DNA of 41,801 nt. Origin: an uncultured Bacteroidales bacterium. GTDB lineage: Bacteria; Bacteroidota; Bacteroidia; Bacteroidales; UBA932. How positions within the stretch are numbered: the first letter of the stretch is position 1; each line of letters begins with the position of its first letter. Below the pieces are notes generated by a model. That model was not told the DNA's origin and searched no databases. It saw only the letters and a list, made by a program, of their open reading frames with translations. Shown piece by piece: positions 15,429 through 25,186 of this stretch. A program made the position numbers and the translations under genes. The stretch is taken from the NCBI GenBank assembly GCA_947367315.1, contig CANBDX010000014.1, positions 1 through 41,801 on the forward strand. Reading direction: 5' to 3'.

Positions 15429-16061
15429 ATGAATACAATGAAGGCACAATATATTGCAGGATTGGAGAGTCTCTCCGACGAGGCCCTGCGTGAAGCGCTG
15501 GCCTGCCTTGAAAGCCATGCAGTCGCGAACGTAAATTGGAAAGAATACCCTTACTCCCCTGCAGTGAACTTCAAACTTGGATGGTCAGACAAAGCCATAG
15601 CAGTAATGTTTGAAGTCACAGAGGAGCATGTGAAGGCAGTTGCTATGGAGGATAACGGACACGTATGGGAAGACAGCTGCGTTGAGTTCTTCGTCCGCCA
15701 TGCAGACGGTGTACACTACTGCAACTTCGAGCTTAACTGCGCACAGACACTGCTGGCAGCAAAAAGGACTTCAAGACATGATCCGGCATACTTCACAAAG
15801 GAGGACCTCTCCGGCTACAGAAGATTCGGAAGCCTGAAACATGAGCCTATAGACATGCATGGCACGGATTTGAAGTGGTGGGCAGTAGAAGTGATTCCAT
15901 TAGGGCTGCTCGGCTATGAAAAGGCTCCGGAAGCCCTTCGTGCCAATTTATACAAGTGCGGAGACAAATGTGACCAGCCTCATTTCCTGAGCTGGTCACC
16001 TATTGACCTTCCAAACCCGGATTTCCATTGTCCGGACTATTTCGGAATCATAGAATTGTAA
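15429..16061 (+). CDS. Cytosolic CBM9-like carbohydrate-binding-fold protein
   Basis: A 210-residue protein without signal peptide. It matches the CBM9-like (DOMON-related) fold seen alone in many Bacteroidota proteins: VWEDSCVEFF (79-88), YCNFELNCA (97-105), KWWAVEVIPLGLLG, and the end PHFLSWSPIDLPNPDFHCP followed by YFGIIEL. CBM9 domains usually bind sugar ends in secreted xylanases. This stand-alone version lacks an export signal, so it may act on intracellular sugars or be an enzyme. It follows the kinase by 11 bases and is the last gene before the terminator. Confidence 0.78.
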   Translation: MNTMKAQYIAGLESLSDEALREALACLESHAVANVNWKEYPYSPAVNFKLGWSDKAIAVMFEVTEEHVKAVAMEDNGHVWEDSCVEFFVRHADGVHYCNFELNCAQTLLAAKRTSRHDPAYFTKEDLSGYRRFGSLKHEPIDMHGTDLKWWAVEVIPLGLLGYEKAPEALRANLYKCGDKCDQPHFLSWSPIDLPNPDFHCPDYFGIIEL

Positions 16062-16065
16062 AATA

Positions 16066-16098
16066 AAGACCTGCGTCATTCGGCGCAGGTCTTATTGT
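16066..16098. terminator. Bidirectional terminator between convergent operons
   Basis: AAGACCTGCG (16066-16075) and CGCAGGTCTT (16084-16093) form a perfect 10-bp stem with an 8-base loop. T-rich tracts follow on both strands (ATTGTTTTA on plus, TATTTTA on minus). It separates the CBM9-like gene (plus) from the DUF5017 gene (minus). Confidence 0.9.
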
Positions 16099-16099
16099 T

Positions 16100-17092
16100 T
16101 TATTCCTGAGGTCTTTCAAGAATCGTGATTGTGAACTTCTGGATTTCTTCAGAAGCAGCCATGTAGTTCTCATTGCGTCCAACGAATACTGCCTCGTAAG
16201 TACCAGGCTTGGTCCATGTGTATTCGTATTCATGGATGTAGTTCTGGAGATTCTTCACTACGGTTCCCTTGTCGTTGGCGACCTTGTTGAGAGGCTGAGG
16301 CTTAGTAAATACCCAGCCGTCACATACATAAGACACTTCGTTTGCCTTAGCTCCCTGCATTATGATATGTTGTTCCGGCTCAGACCCGTCCTTATTCAGA
16401 GCCGCTATCCTCATACTTCCGTTACCATTGTCATAATGATAAGGATCAACCTTTTCATCCATCATGACAAATGTGCACTCCATGTTTCTAAGCTTCTGCT
16501 GAACCGGTTCCACTCCAGCAAGTTCGACATTTATGAATCCCCTTATCCATATGGTTCTTTGGACTCTTTCATTTGTAGGAGGGCACCAATGAAAAGCGAG
16601 AGACATATTGTCCATATAGTCATTAAGAGATATGGTATGGGTGGTCCACTTGCCGTTATTCTCCTTCAGGTCCACATAGCCTAAATCAGTCCATCCTTCC
16701 ATTTCTGAATCAACCATAGACCGTATCGTAGCCCTATCAGCTTCACCGTCACTACCTGAAAGGCCCTCAAAGGTATTTGATGCATACACTTTAAGGCAAT
16801 CATAATCAGCTCCGTACTGACACTTGACCTCAAGGGTAAGAGTTGCATTGATGACGTCCTCCAACGGCACCAGATATCTGTCATGATAAATATACTGTGA
16901 ACCGGTCTCTCCACTATAGAAAAGGAGATTATCCACATTCCCATCGAAATTGAACTTCACAGGGTCACCGGCATAATAGGTGTTGGCCGGATCAAGAGTC
17001 ACATTGTAATCCACCTCATAAACGACATCATGCTGACATGAAGTCATGAGGAGAATACCTGACAATAAAATCAATATCTTTTTCATTTTCAT
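16100..17092 (-). CDS. DUF5017 surface glycan-binding lipoprotein
   Basis: A 330-residue lipoprotein (LLMTSC, Cys19). The first half has the DUF5017 pattern: VDYNVTLDPANTYYAGDPVK, FNFDGNVDNLLFYSGETG, and a beta-rich body with WTTHTISLNDYMDNMSLAFH and RTIWIRGFINVEL. The C-terminal 90 residues look like a second Ig-type module (HEYEYTWTKPGTYEAVFVG). DUF5017 proteins sit at the SusE/SGBP position downstream of SusD and are expected to be outer-membrane glycan-binding proteins. It is the last gene of the PL8-susC-susD operon, 14 bases after susD, and ends at a bidirectional terminator. An ATG at residue 3 is an alternative start. Confidence 0.85.
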   Translation of the reverse strand: MKMKKILILLSGILLMTSCQHDVVYEVDYNVTLDPANTYYAGDPVKFNFDGNVDNLLFYSGETGSQYIYHDRYLVPLEDVINATLTLEVKCQYGADYDCLKVYASNTFEGLSGSDGEADRATIRSMVDSEMEGWTDLGYVDLKENNGKWTTHTISLNDYMDNMSLAFHWCPPTNERVQRTIWIRGFINVELAGVEPVQQKLRNMECTFVMMDEKVDPYHYDNGNGSMRIAALNKDGSEPEQHIIMQGAKANEVSYVCDGWVFTKPQPLNKVANDKGTVVKNLQNYIHEYEYTWTKPGTYEAVFVGRNENYMAASEEIQKFTITILERPQE

Positions 17093-17106
17093 TCCTGATT
17101 ATAAGG

Positions 17107-18810
17107 TTACCAAAGAGGATTCTGAACAAGCAGATCATTCACACCAAGTTCAATCGAAGGAACAGGAAGAACCACATGCATCGGCTTGATGTAGCTTCCC
17201 ATTGAAGCAGCTCTATTCGCCTTGGCATTCTTTGTCCATCTTTCATCTGCCGACCATATGGAATAAGCGTTCATTTCACGCACATAAATTCCCCAACGTA
17301 TAAGGTCATATTTTCTGAGAGACTCGAAGCATAGCTCACGACCTCTTTCATTGCGTACAAGTTCACGGAACGAAGCCTGGTCGTAGGTATTCATATCATT
17401 GGTCTTCACACCGGCCCTGTCGCGTACAGCCTTCACACAGTCATATGCCGCCTGAGTCACTCCACCGAGTTCATTAGCCGCCTCTGCATACATGAGAAGC
17501 ACGTCAGAATAGCGGAGGATAGGATAATTGATTGTAGTGTAAAGGAATTTGGCACTCTTATGTCCTTCGTACTCCACCTCCCTTCTGTACTTGCCGCAGT
17601 TTCTGATTGCAGGAGCAGCCAGGGGATCCTGACTGGTGGAAACATTGTCATAAACATAAGGAGCCTTGTCTATACTAACGATGGACTTACCGGAAGCAAG
17701 GCCTGAACCATATGGAGGATAGTTGTTGTTTCCTGCGTAATTGTATGGAGGCAGGTTCCACTCCTGACGTTTGTCATTCACAATAGAGAGTTCGTTCTCA
17801 TCCTCGGTTCTGTCCGTTCTCCAATAAAGGTCCCACAACTTTAGCGATCCGTCATACTGACCGTATGAATAATTGCAGTTCCATGTATCGAATCCCGACG
17901 ACCCTGTACTCTGGAGTCCTATAACATCACCGATACGTCCGTTTGTCCAGTTCTCAGCGCTTGAACGGTCTCCAAGAAAATCCACTTCCCACATAGACTC
18001 ATGATAGTCGGTGTCATACTTATCCATAATCATATTCTTGAAGATCTGCGAATAATCCGGATTAAGCTGATGCTTTCCGGACTGTATTACAGCGTCTGCG
18101 TGATTCATCGCCGAAGTAAGGAGCTGAGTCTTGTCGCCACCTTTAACAGATTCACCGGCCATAAAGAGGTAAACTCGTGAAAGAATGCCATGAACCGTAG
18201 TCTTCGCGATACGTGACGGGGTGTTTTCAAGAGATTCGGAAGCAAGTTCAATGCAGGCTTCCATTTCACTTGCCACCCATGCAAGCACATCATACTGTGG
18301 AGTAGCTGCGATCATCACCTCATCATGGGTAGTAACAGCCGCCTTTCTCAACGGGACGTCGCCCCAGGCCTGAGCAAGAAGGAAATGATAATATGCCCTG
18401 AGGAAGCGTGCCTCGTTATAATAAATACCATCCTTATCAAAAGGGGTCTTCACCACGGCTTCCATAAAGGCGTTTGCATTTCTTATACCCTGATAAATCT
18501 CCACCCAGATATCATATACCTGCGATGTACCTGCAGTGTGCCTATGGAACTGAAGGAGATTGGAGCCCATATCCCTGTTGAAGTAGCACAGGTCGTCGAT
18601 GTTTGAATACATCAGAGAATAATAGTTGCCGTAAAACGCCTCATTGCTCATTACACCATACACTCCGGCAAGTCCGTACTGGACTTCCTTCTCGGTATTG
18701 TAGAAAGTGTCAGAACAAATCACCTGCGGCTCCACATCCAGGAAGCTGCAAGACGAAAGTGCTGCACAAAGCCCCGTAACAACGAATATCTTATTTAATA
18801 TCTTTTTCAT
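17107..18810 (-). CDS. SusD/RagB-family glycan-binding lipoprotein
   Basis: A 567-residue SusD homologue of usual length. Lipobox LSSC (Cys21) is followed by SFLDVEPQ, typical of SusD N-termini. The TPR-like helical part (EARFLRAYYHFLLAQAWGDV) and the C-terminal signature (NERGRELCFESLRKYDLIRW) are clear; the protein ends LLVQNPLW. It forms the lid over the SusC channel and delivers oligosaccharides to it. It starts 10 bases after susC. The neighbours predict that its ligand is a glycosaminoglycan such as chondroitin/dermatan sulfate or hyaluronan; the ligand-binding residues cannot be judged by eye. Confidence 0.96.
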   Translation of the reverse strand: MKKILNKIFVVTGLCAALSSCSFLDVEPQVICSDTFYNTEKEVQYGLAGVYGVMSNEAFYGNYYSLMYSNIDDLCYFNRDMGSNLLQFHRHTAGTSQVYDIWVEIYQGIRNANAFMEAVVKTPFDKDGIYYNEARFLRAYYHFLLAQAWGDVPLRKAAVTTHDEVMIAATPQYDVLAWVASEMEACIELASESLENTPSRIAKTTVHGILSRVYLFMAGESVKGGDKTQLLTSAMNHADAVIQSGKHQLNPDYSQIFKNMIMDKYDTDYHESMWEVDFLGDRSSAENWTNGRIGDVIGLQSTGSSGFDTWNCNYSYGQYDGSLKLWDLYWRTDRTEDENELSIVNDKRQEWNLPPYNYAGNNNYPPYGSGLASGKSIVSIDKAPYVYDNVSTSQDPLAAPAIRNCGKYRREVEYEGHKSAKFLYTTINYPILRYSDVLLMYAEAANELGGVTQAAYDCVKAVRDRAGVKTNDMNTYDQASFRELVRNERGRELCFESLRKYDLIRWGIYVREMNAYSIWSADERWTKNAKANRAASMGSYIKPMHVVLPVPSIELGVNDLLVQNPLW

Positions 18811-18820
18811 TTTCTCGATT

Positions 18821-21800
18821 TTAGAATGTGAATGACAATCCTGCGGTCACACCCAGAGCACGTGGGTAAGCAGACCAGTCAAATCCCGGAGTAAGGACAG
18901 AGTTCCTTGTAGAAACCTCAGGATCCGGTCCGGTGTAGTTGGTAAGAGTCCAGAGGTTCTCTCCTGAGATATAAACTCTCATTGTATCGAAGTGCATCTT
19001 TCTGAGCACATTGCGAGGAAGTGTATATCCGAGAGTCACATTCCTGAGTCTCAGGAACGAAGCATCCTCCACAACCCTTGACGAATAGACGAACATACTT
19101 GCGATGTCGGCACCCACACGTGGAATGTCACTTGTCTCGTTCACTCCAGGAATATATCGGTTCTTATAGGTCTTCAACTGGTTGGTGTTTGTAATCGATC
19201 CGTTCTCGAAATAAAGTCTGTTGGCATTGATGACATCATTGCCGTAGCTCCATGAGAAGAAGATATTAAGGTCGAAACCATAGAAGTTGAATGTATTTCC
19301 GAAACCACCGGTATGGAGAGGCTGTCCGCATCCTATGACGGTACGGTCATTGTCATCGATGAAACCGTCATTGTTGATATCCCTGTACTTAGGATCACCA
19401 GGCCTTACCTTGTCCTGTCCGACACTGGTCATATAAGGGACTCCATCCTTGAGGGATACTCCATTATTGAATTCATCCGGCTTGTATGTACCCTCATAGA
19501 TGAAACCGTACATCATACCTGAAGGCTTGCCCACCTGAGTGATGTATGGATACTGTGCGTTGAAACGCTGATCCCAGGAAACCGAACGGAGGAGTGAGTA
19601 CTGGTCATTTGTAAGGGCTGTAACTTTGTTGCGGTTGATTGCAATGTTGAAGTTCATGTTCCATGTGAAATCCTTGGTCTGTACAGGAACCAGGTCGAGG
19701 GTTACCTCATATCCCATGTTCTGCATCGAACCGACGTTCAGCATCGCTGATGTATATCCGGAAGATGCAGGAATCGTGGCCTGAAGAAGGAGGTCGCGTG
19801 TATTCTTGAGATACCAGTCTGCAGTGAGCTTGATTCTGCTGTCAAATACAGAGAAGTCGAGACCGACGTTCCACTGTTCTGTTGTCTCCCACTTGAGCTT
19901 CTCGTTGGACATGTTGGAAGGATAGTATCCTGAAACGATCTGTCCGTTGAACACATAGTCATATGAATCAGGGTTGCCAGGAAGCGTGGAAATCTGAGAA
20001 TAGTAGTCGTACGGAGTAGTTGTGCGGTTGTTACCTGTAAGACCCCACGACGCACGTAACTTGGCATTCGAAAGCCATGCTTCGTCCTTAAGCCAGTCCT
20101 CACGGTTGATGTTCCATGAAAGACCTGCTGAAGGGAACCAGCCCCATCTGTTCTGCTTCGGGAACTTGGACGATCCGTCGGCACGCATTGAGGCAGTCAG
20201 GTAATATTTGTACTTATAGTTGTAGTTCACACGGAAGAGACCCGACATCATTGTCCAGTCGTACTGCCAAGGAGTCACCACCTGATAGCTACCGGTGTGC
20301 ATACCGTTAAGGCCGAGAGACTCGGTTGTCATCTGAGTGACAGATGTACCCTTGTAATCGAACGTCTCACCCTGCATTGTGAAACCTGCAAGGAACTGGA
20401 AATTGTGCTTGCGGTTGAAACGCTTTGTATATGTAAGGGTGTTCTCGTTGAGCCAAGTAGTCTTATCGTTCCAGTAGATGGCACCATTGATACCCTTGCC
20501 GGAAGGAGAGCCCTCATAACCGGTATAAGTCTGAGTGCCGTTGAATTCCTCTCTTCTGCGCTTGTTGATCGTATAACCTCCGGTAATCTTGAGTTTGAGG
20601 TCATCGATAATCTCCCATGTAAGTCCGGCATTGGCATTAAGATAGTCTACAATAGTCTTCCTATACTCATTACGGACTGTCTTCGCAGGATTGAATCGGT
20701 AGTCATTTGAGCTGGCAACATCATCGTCGATAAGTTCTCCTGAATCATTATTGATATAATTGCCGTTTGCATCCATCTCCCACTTGGACTTTGGCTTCAC
20801 CGGACGATATCCCCACACTGAATACACAAGCCAACCTGTTGCAGAAGATGACTGCTGGGCATTGGTAGGAGTAACACCATTTGTGATGGCCCTTGAATAG
20901 TTGGCAAGGAGATCGATTGTAACCCTCTTTCCAAGTTTCTGCTGGAAATTGATCTTACCCTGATATCTCTGGAAATTGGATTTCACAATGATACCATCCT
21001 GATCCACAACCGAGAAGCTCGCATTGTAGCGGTTTCCAGCCTCCTTGCTTCCACCTGAAAGCGAGAGATTATAGTTCTGTGAGAGTGATGTGCGGTAGAT
21101 GGCATCCTGCCAATCATTCCACATTGACTCATCCTTGTAATCATCAAGGCTATATTCCTTAATGCCATTTGCATGATCGCCATCGCTAGGCTTGATGAAC
21201 TGATTGGTGTTTCCATTCAGGGCATAGATCTCATTCTGCAACTCAACAAACTCATAACCGTTCATGAGTTCTGCCTTATTGGCAATGTGGCTTACAGTCC
21301 AAGAAGAAGAGAAGTTCACCTTAGGTTTACCCTCGGTACCCTGCTTTGTGGTAATCACAATAACACCGTTAGCACCTCGTGCACCATAGATTGCAGTAGC
21401 GGAGGCATCCTTGAGGATGTCGATTGACTCGATATCTGCAGAGTTGAGTGCTGTCGCCATCGAGCTCTCTGTTGGGAAACCGTCGATGATATAAAGAGGA
21501 GCACTGCTCTGGGTGAGGGAGTTGTTACCACGGATAGTGATGTTTGCCTCAGATCCGAGGGCACCGTCGGAAGTGGTAACCACCACACCTGCGACCTTAC
21601 CTGTGAGGGCCTGGTCGAAGTTAGTAACAGGAGCCTTGAGCATTTCGCCCATATCAACCTTGCTGACAGAACCGGTCAGGTCTCGGCGCGACACTGAGCC
21701 GTAACCTACGCTGACAACTTCGGCAGCATCCAGAGCAAGCTTTTCTTCTGCAAGAGTCACATTGATTATACTTCTCCCCGCCACATTCTCCTTGATCTCG

Positions 21801-22042
21801 CTATAACCGAGGCAAGAGAAAACTACAACAGACTTTGATGAGGAAACCTTAAGGCTATAGTTTCCATCAAGATCCGTAACAGTTCCGTTAGATGGCTTTC
21901 CATCTTCAAATACTGTCACCGCGATGAGAGGCAGTCCAGTCTCATCTACGACCTTACCAGTCACGCTGAAGCTCTGGGCATGCATTGATACAGACCCGAG
22001 CAGCAGCATGGCTGCAGCGATGAATTTAGTTAGTTTAATCAT
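18821..22042 (-). CDS. SusC/RagA-family TonB-dependent outer-membrane transporter
   Basis: A 1073-residue outer-membrane transporter. Signal peptide (cleavage near MHAQ, residue 23), a carboxypeptidase-D regulatory-like domain (about 24-100, FSVTGKVVDETGLPL), a TonB box region (VVSVGYG, 109-115), a plug (ITIRGNNSL, PLYIIDGFP, then ILKDASATAIYGARGANGVI), and a long beta-barrel ending in SFTF with a terminal aromatic residue. It imports oligosaccharides using TonB energy and works with the adjacent SusD. It starts 17 bases after the PL8 lyase gene, so the lyase, SusC and SusD are cotranscribed. No N-terminal STN/anti-sigma-binding extension is present. Confidence 0.96.
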   Translation of the reverse strand: MIKLTKFIAAAMLLLGSVSMHAQSFSVTGKVVDETGLPLIAVTVFEDGKPSNGTVTDLDGNYSLKVSSSKSVVVFSCLGYSEIKENVAGRSIINVTLAEEKLALDAAEVVSVGYGSVSRRDLTGSVSKVDMGEMLKAPVTNFDQALTGKVAGVVVTTSDGALGSEANITIRGNNSLTQSSAPLYIIDGFPTESSMATALNSADIESIDILKDASATAIYGARGANGVIVITTKQGTEGKPKVNFSSSWTVSHIANKAELMNGYEFVELQNEIYALNGNTNQFIKPSDGDHANGIKEYSLDDYKDESMWNDWQDAIYRTSLSQNYNLSLSGGSKEAGNRYNASFSVVDQDGIIVKSNFQRYQGKINFQQKLGKRVTIDLLANYSRAITNGVTPTNAQQSSSATGWLVYSVWGYRPVKPKSKWEMDANGNYINNDSGELIDDDVASSNDYRFNPAKTVRNEYRKTIVDYLNANAGLTWEIIDDLKLKITGGYTINKRRREEFNGTQTYTGYEGSPSGKGINGAIYWNDKTTWLNENTLTYTKRFNRKHNFQFLAGFTMQGETFDYKGTSVTQMTTESLGLNGMHTGSYQVVTPWQYDWTMMSGLFRVNYNYKYKYYLTASMRADGSSKFPKQNRWGWFPSAGLSWNINREDWLKDEAWLSNAKLRASWGLTGNNRTTTPYDYYSQISTLPGNPDSYDYVFNGQIVSGYYPSNMSNEKLKWETTEQWNVGLDFSVFDSRIKLTADWYLKNTRDLLLQATIPASSGYTSAMLNVGSMQNMGYEVTLDLVPVQTKDFTWNMNFNIAINRNKVTALTNDQYSLLRSVSWDQRFNAQYPYITQVGKPSGMMYGFIYEGTYKPDEFNNGVSLKDGVPYMTSVGQDKVRPGDPKYRDINNDGFIDDNDRTVIGCGQPLHTGGFGNTFNFYGFDLNIFFSWSYGNDVINANRLYFENGSITNTNQLKTYKNRYIPGVNETSDIPRVGADIASMFVYSSRVVEDASFLRLRNVTLGYTLPRNVLRKMHFDTMRVYISGENLWTLTNYTGPDPEVSTRNSVLTPGFDWSAYPRALGVTAGLSFTF

Positions 22043-22059
22043 AAATAATAGGTATTGTA

Positions 22060-25008
22060 TTATAATTGTTTCAATTCAAATTCCACAGGCTGTCCGTGAA
22101 TGCAACGCGCAGACACATATGTCTTACTATTTTCTGTCCGTACGCTTACATTGCCCTGGTTGGTGCCAAGCTCCCACGCTCCGTTCAGCACAACATCGCG
22201 AACAAGTTCCTGGCTAGGCTGCTTGGTGGTGTAGCCCTTCTGTGTGATTCCCAGATCCGGAGTACATATGCTCATCACTACGGCACCTTTCTCCTTGGTT
22301 CGCTCCATCACGATAACCTCAGGAGCAGCCTCTGCGAGCAGAGTCTGGGATGAGGCATAACCTTTATAGCTTATATATGCTGTGATACCTGTGATATCAT
22401 CCTTCACCACATGCGCAGCATCGTCAGCCTGAAGCACCTTGTATGGAGACTTCTTGGAATACTTGCTGACCTCCTTGCCGGAAGGCTGCACAAGAAGCAT
22501 ATATTCATATGAAGCGGCAGATGGTGAAACGCCGTGGTCAAGGTATGCGGATATGAAGTTACCCGAGCCTTCCTTCTTCCTGGTGTCAGAAGGAGATGTC
22601 TGGGCCTTCTTCTCCACCACAAGTCCGTAACCGTCCTTTATTATATAGAAATTCTTCTTGGTGTCTGTCAGCACCACCTGCTCATGCTTAGGATGACGGT
22701 AATTATACGGAAATACATCCGTATAGAGTTCATTTATATCCACCTCCTCATTCTTGTCCGTCAGCAGGAGCTGATAGAGGGTGGTCTCTGTAGGGAAGGA
22801 CGAGTTATTGGTAATGCCGGTGCCGATGTGCACAATCCTGTTGTCGAAACAGAAGACACTCTTCGTTGCAGTCGCTCCTGCGCAGAAATTAGGCCTGTCC
22901 TTCTCCACATATGTAAACGCCAGACATCCGTTCATACCCTCAAGAGACGACACTCCAGGGAAACGCGAGTCGTTCCTCTCCATCAGAGTACCCTTTATAG
23001 GGCTGTCAAGCTTGTCGAAAGGCAGATGAATGGCTGTGGATCCGGGATAACGGTTCCAGTCCCATCCTTCCTGGACATATCCGCTCGCCTCAGCGCCCTC
23101 TATGCCGATCACCTGTGCTGTTCCATAGCTCTGATAGCGACCGAACCTATTGTCCGCAGCATATATCTCCGAGCCCCACACATCACTGTTATATCCCTTT
23201 AAAGTAAGCATCCAATCACCTCTCCTGTGGATACCGAATGCACCATAATTATATACACGGAATCCTGCTGCAGGGGAAGCCGCCTTGATTCCCATCTTCT
23301 TGAAGCGTGCAAGCAGTTCCTTATCCTTGCCTCCGAGGGAAATGTAGGTGGCGGCCAGTTCCGGATCCGCCTCCATGCCGCTTCCGGTGAGATCTCCCAA
23401 AAGCGCCAGGCGTGCAAATGCAGTGACATCTCTTTCAGGAATATGCCCGTTGAAAGGGTGACGTCCGCACACTCCTATTCCCCAATCACGCAGATTGGTA
23501 TAATCGTTCATTGTCATCAGAGTATGCTTGAACACCTTCCGCGCATCCTCGGTAATGACGAAGTCAGTTCCTTCGGTAAAGAAGCAGAAATCGCCAAGAA
23601 CAGCAAACGCTCCTTTAGAATAACCCGGGTAATGACCTCCATGATGGAATGATGTTCCATCCACCTTGATACCACCTACAGTACCATCTGTGTAACGGAG
23701 CGACCCTGAGGTCCACTCACCGAGGGCCTTCATAAGCGCATACTTCTTCTCATCGGTATCCTGAAGCATTGCAGAAATCACCTTTGCATTATGCAGGGTA
23801 TGCCATGCATCCAGGATTCCGTCACGGGTCTGTTCGTATGGCATCCTGGTTTCCTGAATACCGCTCCAATATGTCAATGTCTTTATATATTCATGAAGTT
23901 TACCAGCTTCAGAAAGAGGCTTGCGAAGGATCCAGAGGCCTTTGTAAAGTTCGCGGATCTGATAACCATAGTGATGGTTGGTTCCCCATCCGCTGCCGTA
24001 TGCAAATCCCTGGTCAAGAGCATGATCCATGGCATCGATAACTCTCGGAACATTGGATGTATTGCCTGTATACATATAATCCAGAGCACACCAATACACA
24101 ATCTCCTGAATGAATCTGATTCTCATCTCGCCCAGAGAATTATTGAATTCATCATCACACAAAAGAGGCGCACCTGTCACACTGCCGTCCGGACGTCTTC
24201 CTATCTTATACTTGGCAAAATGGGCGTCCACCCTCTTCAGGAGCGTACCTGCAGTGTATTCCTTTCCCGGATTTCCGGTAGCAGCCCACGCATCCATCCT
24301 TTCCTCCACCTTACGAAGCATCTGCTTCTTGGCCTCGTCAATAGGCTTTATCTCAATCTCTGGATACTGCTCCCACTCCCAAAGACGGCACCACTGCCAC
24401 ATATCCCTTTCCAGATTCCAGTTATTCTGAGGAATCTGCATATCCGGAGTAATCTGGTTATGAAGCTTTCCCTTGGAGAATGTCACCCTATCAATGTAAA
24501 TAGTGCCGACAGGAGCCGATGCAGGAGGAGTTATGGTCATGTGGGCCACATTAGTCCTGCGGTCCTTAGCCTTTGCATCTCCATAATGGCCGTCAGCTGT
24601 GCACATATCGATATACTTGATCCATATGGCCCTCCATCCGGTGAAGTCCGCATTGAAATTGAAGTGACATATCTCCTGGCCACCCCAATCGACAAAGGCA
24701 AAACGCAGAGGATCCTTCATAGGTGCGGTATTATATACCCACATCATAAGTCCGGCCCCATTGGCCTTCATGGAAGCCTCAATATCAGAAAAATTCATGA
24801 ACACCAGTTCCGACTGACCTGTCCATGAATACTTCACAGAGGATGCGCCGTCTTTGAACTTATCTGCAGACCATTCAGCTGCACCCCCGCCATTAACCTT
24901 GATAAAATGTGGAAAACCGTCCTCAAAACCATACTGGGCATTGATTGCCGCAAAAGCGTTGAACGTCAAAAGTGCCAACAAAAAAGAGATGAAAATACGC
25001 CTTGTCAT
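22060..25008 (-). CDS. PL8 chondroitinase-type polysaccharide lyase
   Basis: A 982-residue exported lyase (signal peptide, cleavage near AFA, residue 20), probably periplasmic. It follows chondroitin ABC lyase I of Proteus over its length: an N-terminal jelly roll (about 25-180), an alpha/alpha toroid (about 190-560) and C-terminal beta-sandwiches. Catalytic residues align: H456 and Y463 (HHGGHYPGYS, cf. H501/Y508), R516 (GRHPFNG, cf. R560) and E647 (QEGWDWNR, cf. E653). The stretch FGIHRRGDWMLTLKGYN is also conserved. PL8 enzymes cleave hexosamine-uronic acid bonds in chondroitin sulfate, dermatan sulfate or hyaluronan by beta-elimination. It heads the operon with susC, susD and the DUF5017 gene, and a second PL8 is on the divergent operon. 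Exact substrate is inferred. Confidence 0.93.
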   Translation of the reverse strand: MTRRIFISFLLALLTFNAFAAINAQYGFEDGFPHFIKVNGGGAAEWSADKFKDGASSVKYSWTGQSELVFMNFSDIEASMKANGAGLMMWVYNTAPMKDPLRFAFVDWGGQEICHFNFNADFTGWRAIWIKYIDMCTADGHYGDAKAKDRRTNVAHMTITPPASAPVGTIYIDRVTFSKGKLHNQITPDMQIPQNNWNLERDMWQWCRLWEWEQYPEIEIKPIDEAKKQMLRKVEERMDAWAATGNPGKEYTAGTLLKRVDAHFAKYKIGRRPDGSVTGAPLLCDDEFNNSLGEMRIRFIQEIVYWCALDYMYTGNTSNVPRVIDAMDHALDQGFAYGSGWGTNHHYGYQIRELYKGLWILRKPLSEAGKLHEYIKTLTYWSGIQETRMPYEQTRDGILDAWHTLHNAKVISAMLQDTDEKKYALMKALGEWTSGSLRYTDGTVGGIKVDGTSFHHGGHYPGYSKGAFAVLGDFCFFTEGTDFVITEDARKVFKHTLMTMNDYTNLRDWGIGVCGRHPFNGHIPERDVTAFARLALLGDLTGSGMEADPELAATYISLGGKDKELLARFKKMGIKAASPAAGFRVYNYGAFGIHRRGDWMLTLKGYNSDVWGSEIYAADNRFGRYQSYGTAQVIGIEGAEASGYVQEGWDWNRYPGSTAIHLPFDKLDSPIKGTLMERNDSRFPGVSSLEGMNGCLAFTYVEKDRPNFCAGATATKSVFCFDNRIVHIGTGITNNSSFPTETTLYQLLLTDKNEEVDINELYTDVFPYNYRHPKHEQVVLTDTKKNFYIIKDGYGLVVEKKAQTSPSDTRKKEGSGNFISAYLDHGVSPSAASYEYMLLVQPSGKEVSKYSKKSPYKVLQADDAAHVVKDDITGITAYISYKGYASSQTLLAEAAPEVIVMERTKEKGAVVMSICTPDLGITQKGYTTKQPSQELVRDVVLNGAWELGTNQGNVSVRTENSKTYVSARCIHGQPVEFELKQL

Positions 25009-25028
25009 GACAATATTATATAAGTACG

Positions 25029-25036
25029 CAAATATA
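25029..25036 (-). promoter_or_regulatory. -7 box of the PL8-susC-susD operon
   Basis: TATATTTG on the minus strand, 20 bases upstream of the PL8 ATG, an exact TAnnTTTG match. A TTG lies 22 bases further up, slightly beyond the usual spacing. Confidence 0.5.
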
Positions 25037-25128
25037 GGTAATTTTATTATTTTCGCAGCAATTTATCTTAAAAACCATATTGCAGAAAAAATACTGAAAG
25101 CCATATTAGAAATTCTGCTTTTATTTTA

Positions 25129-25136
25129 TAACTTTG
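25129..25136 (+). promoter_or_regulatory. -7 box of the GH88 operon
   Basis: TAACTTTG on the plus strand, 50 bases upstream of the GH88 ATG. With the box at 25029 it defines a divergent control region of 178 bases (25009-25186). No obvious inverted operator was found between them. Confidence 0.5.
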
Positions 25137-25186
25137 CAGAATTATTGAATTGACCGGAAACAATATTAACAAAACAATAACCCGAC

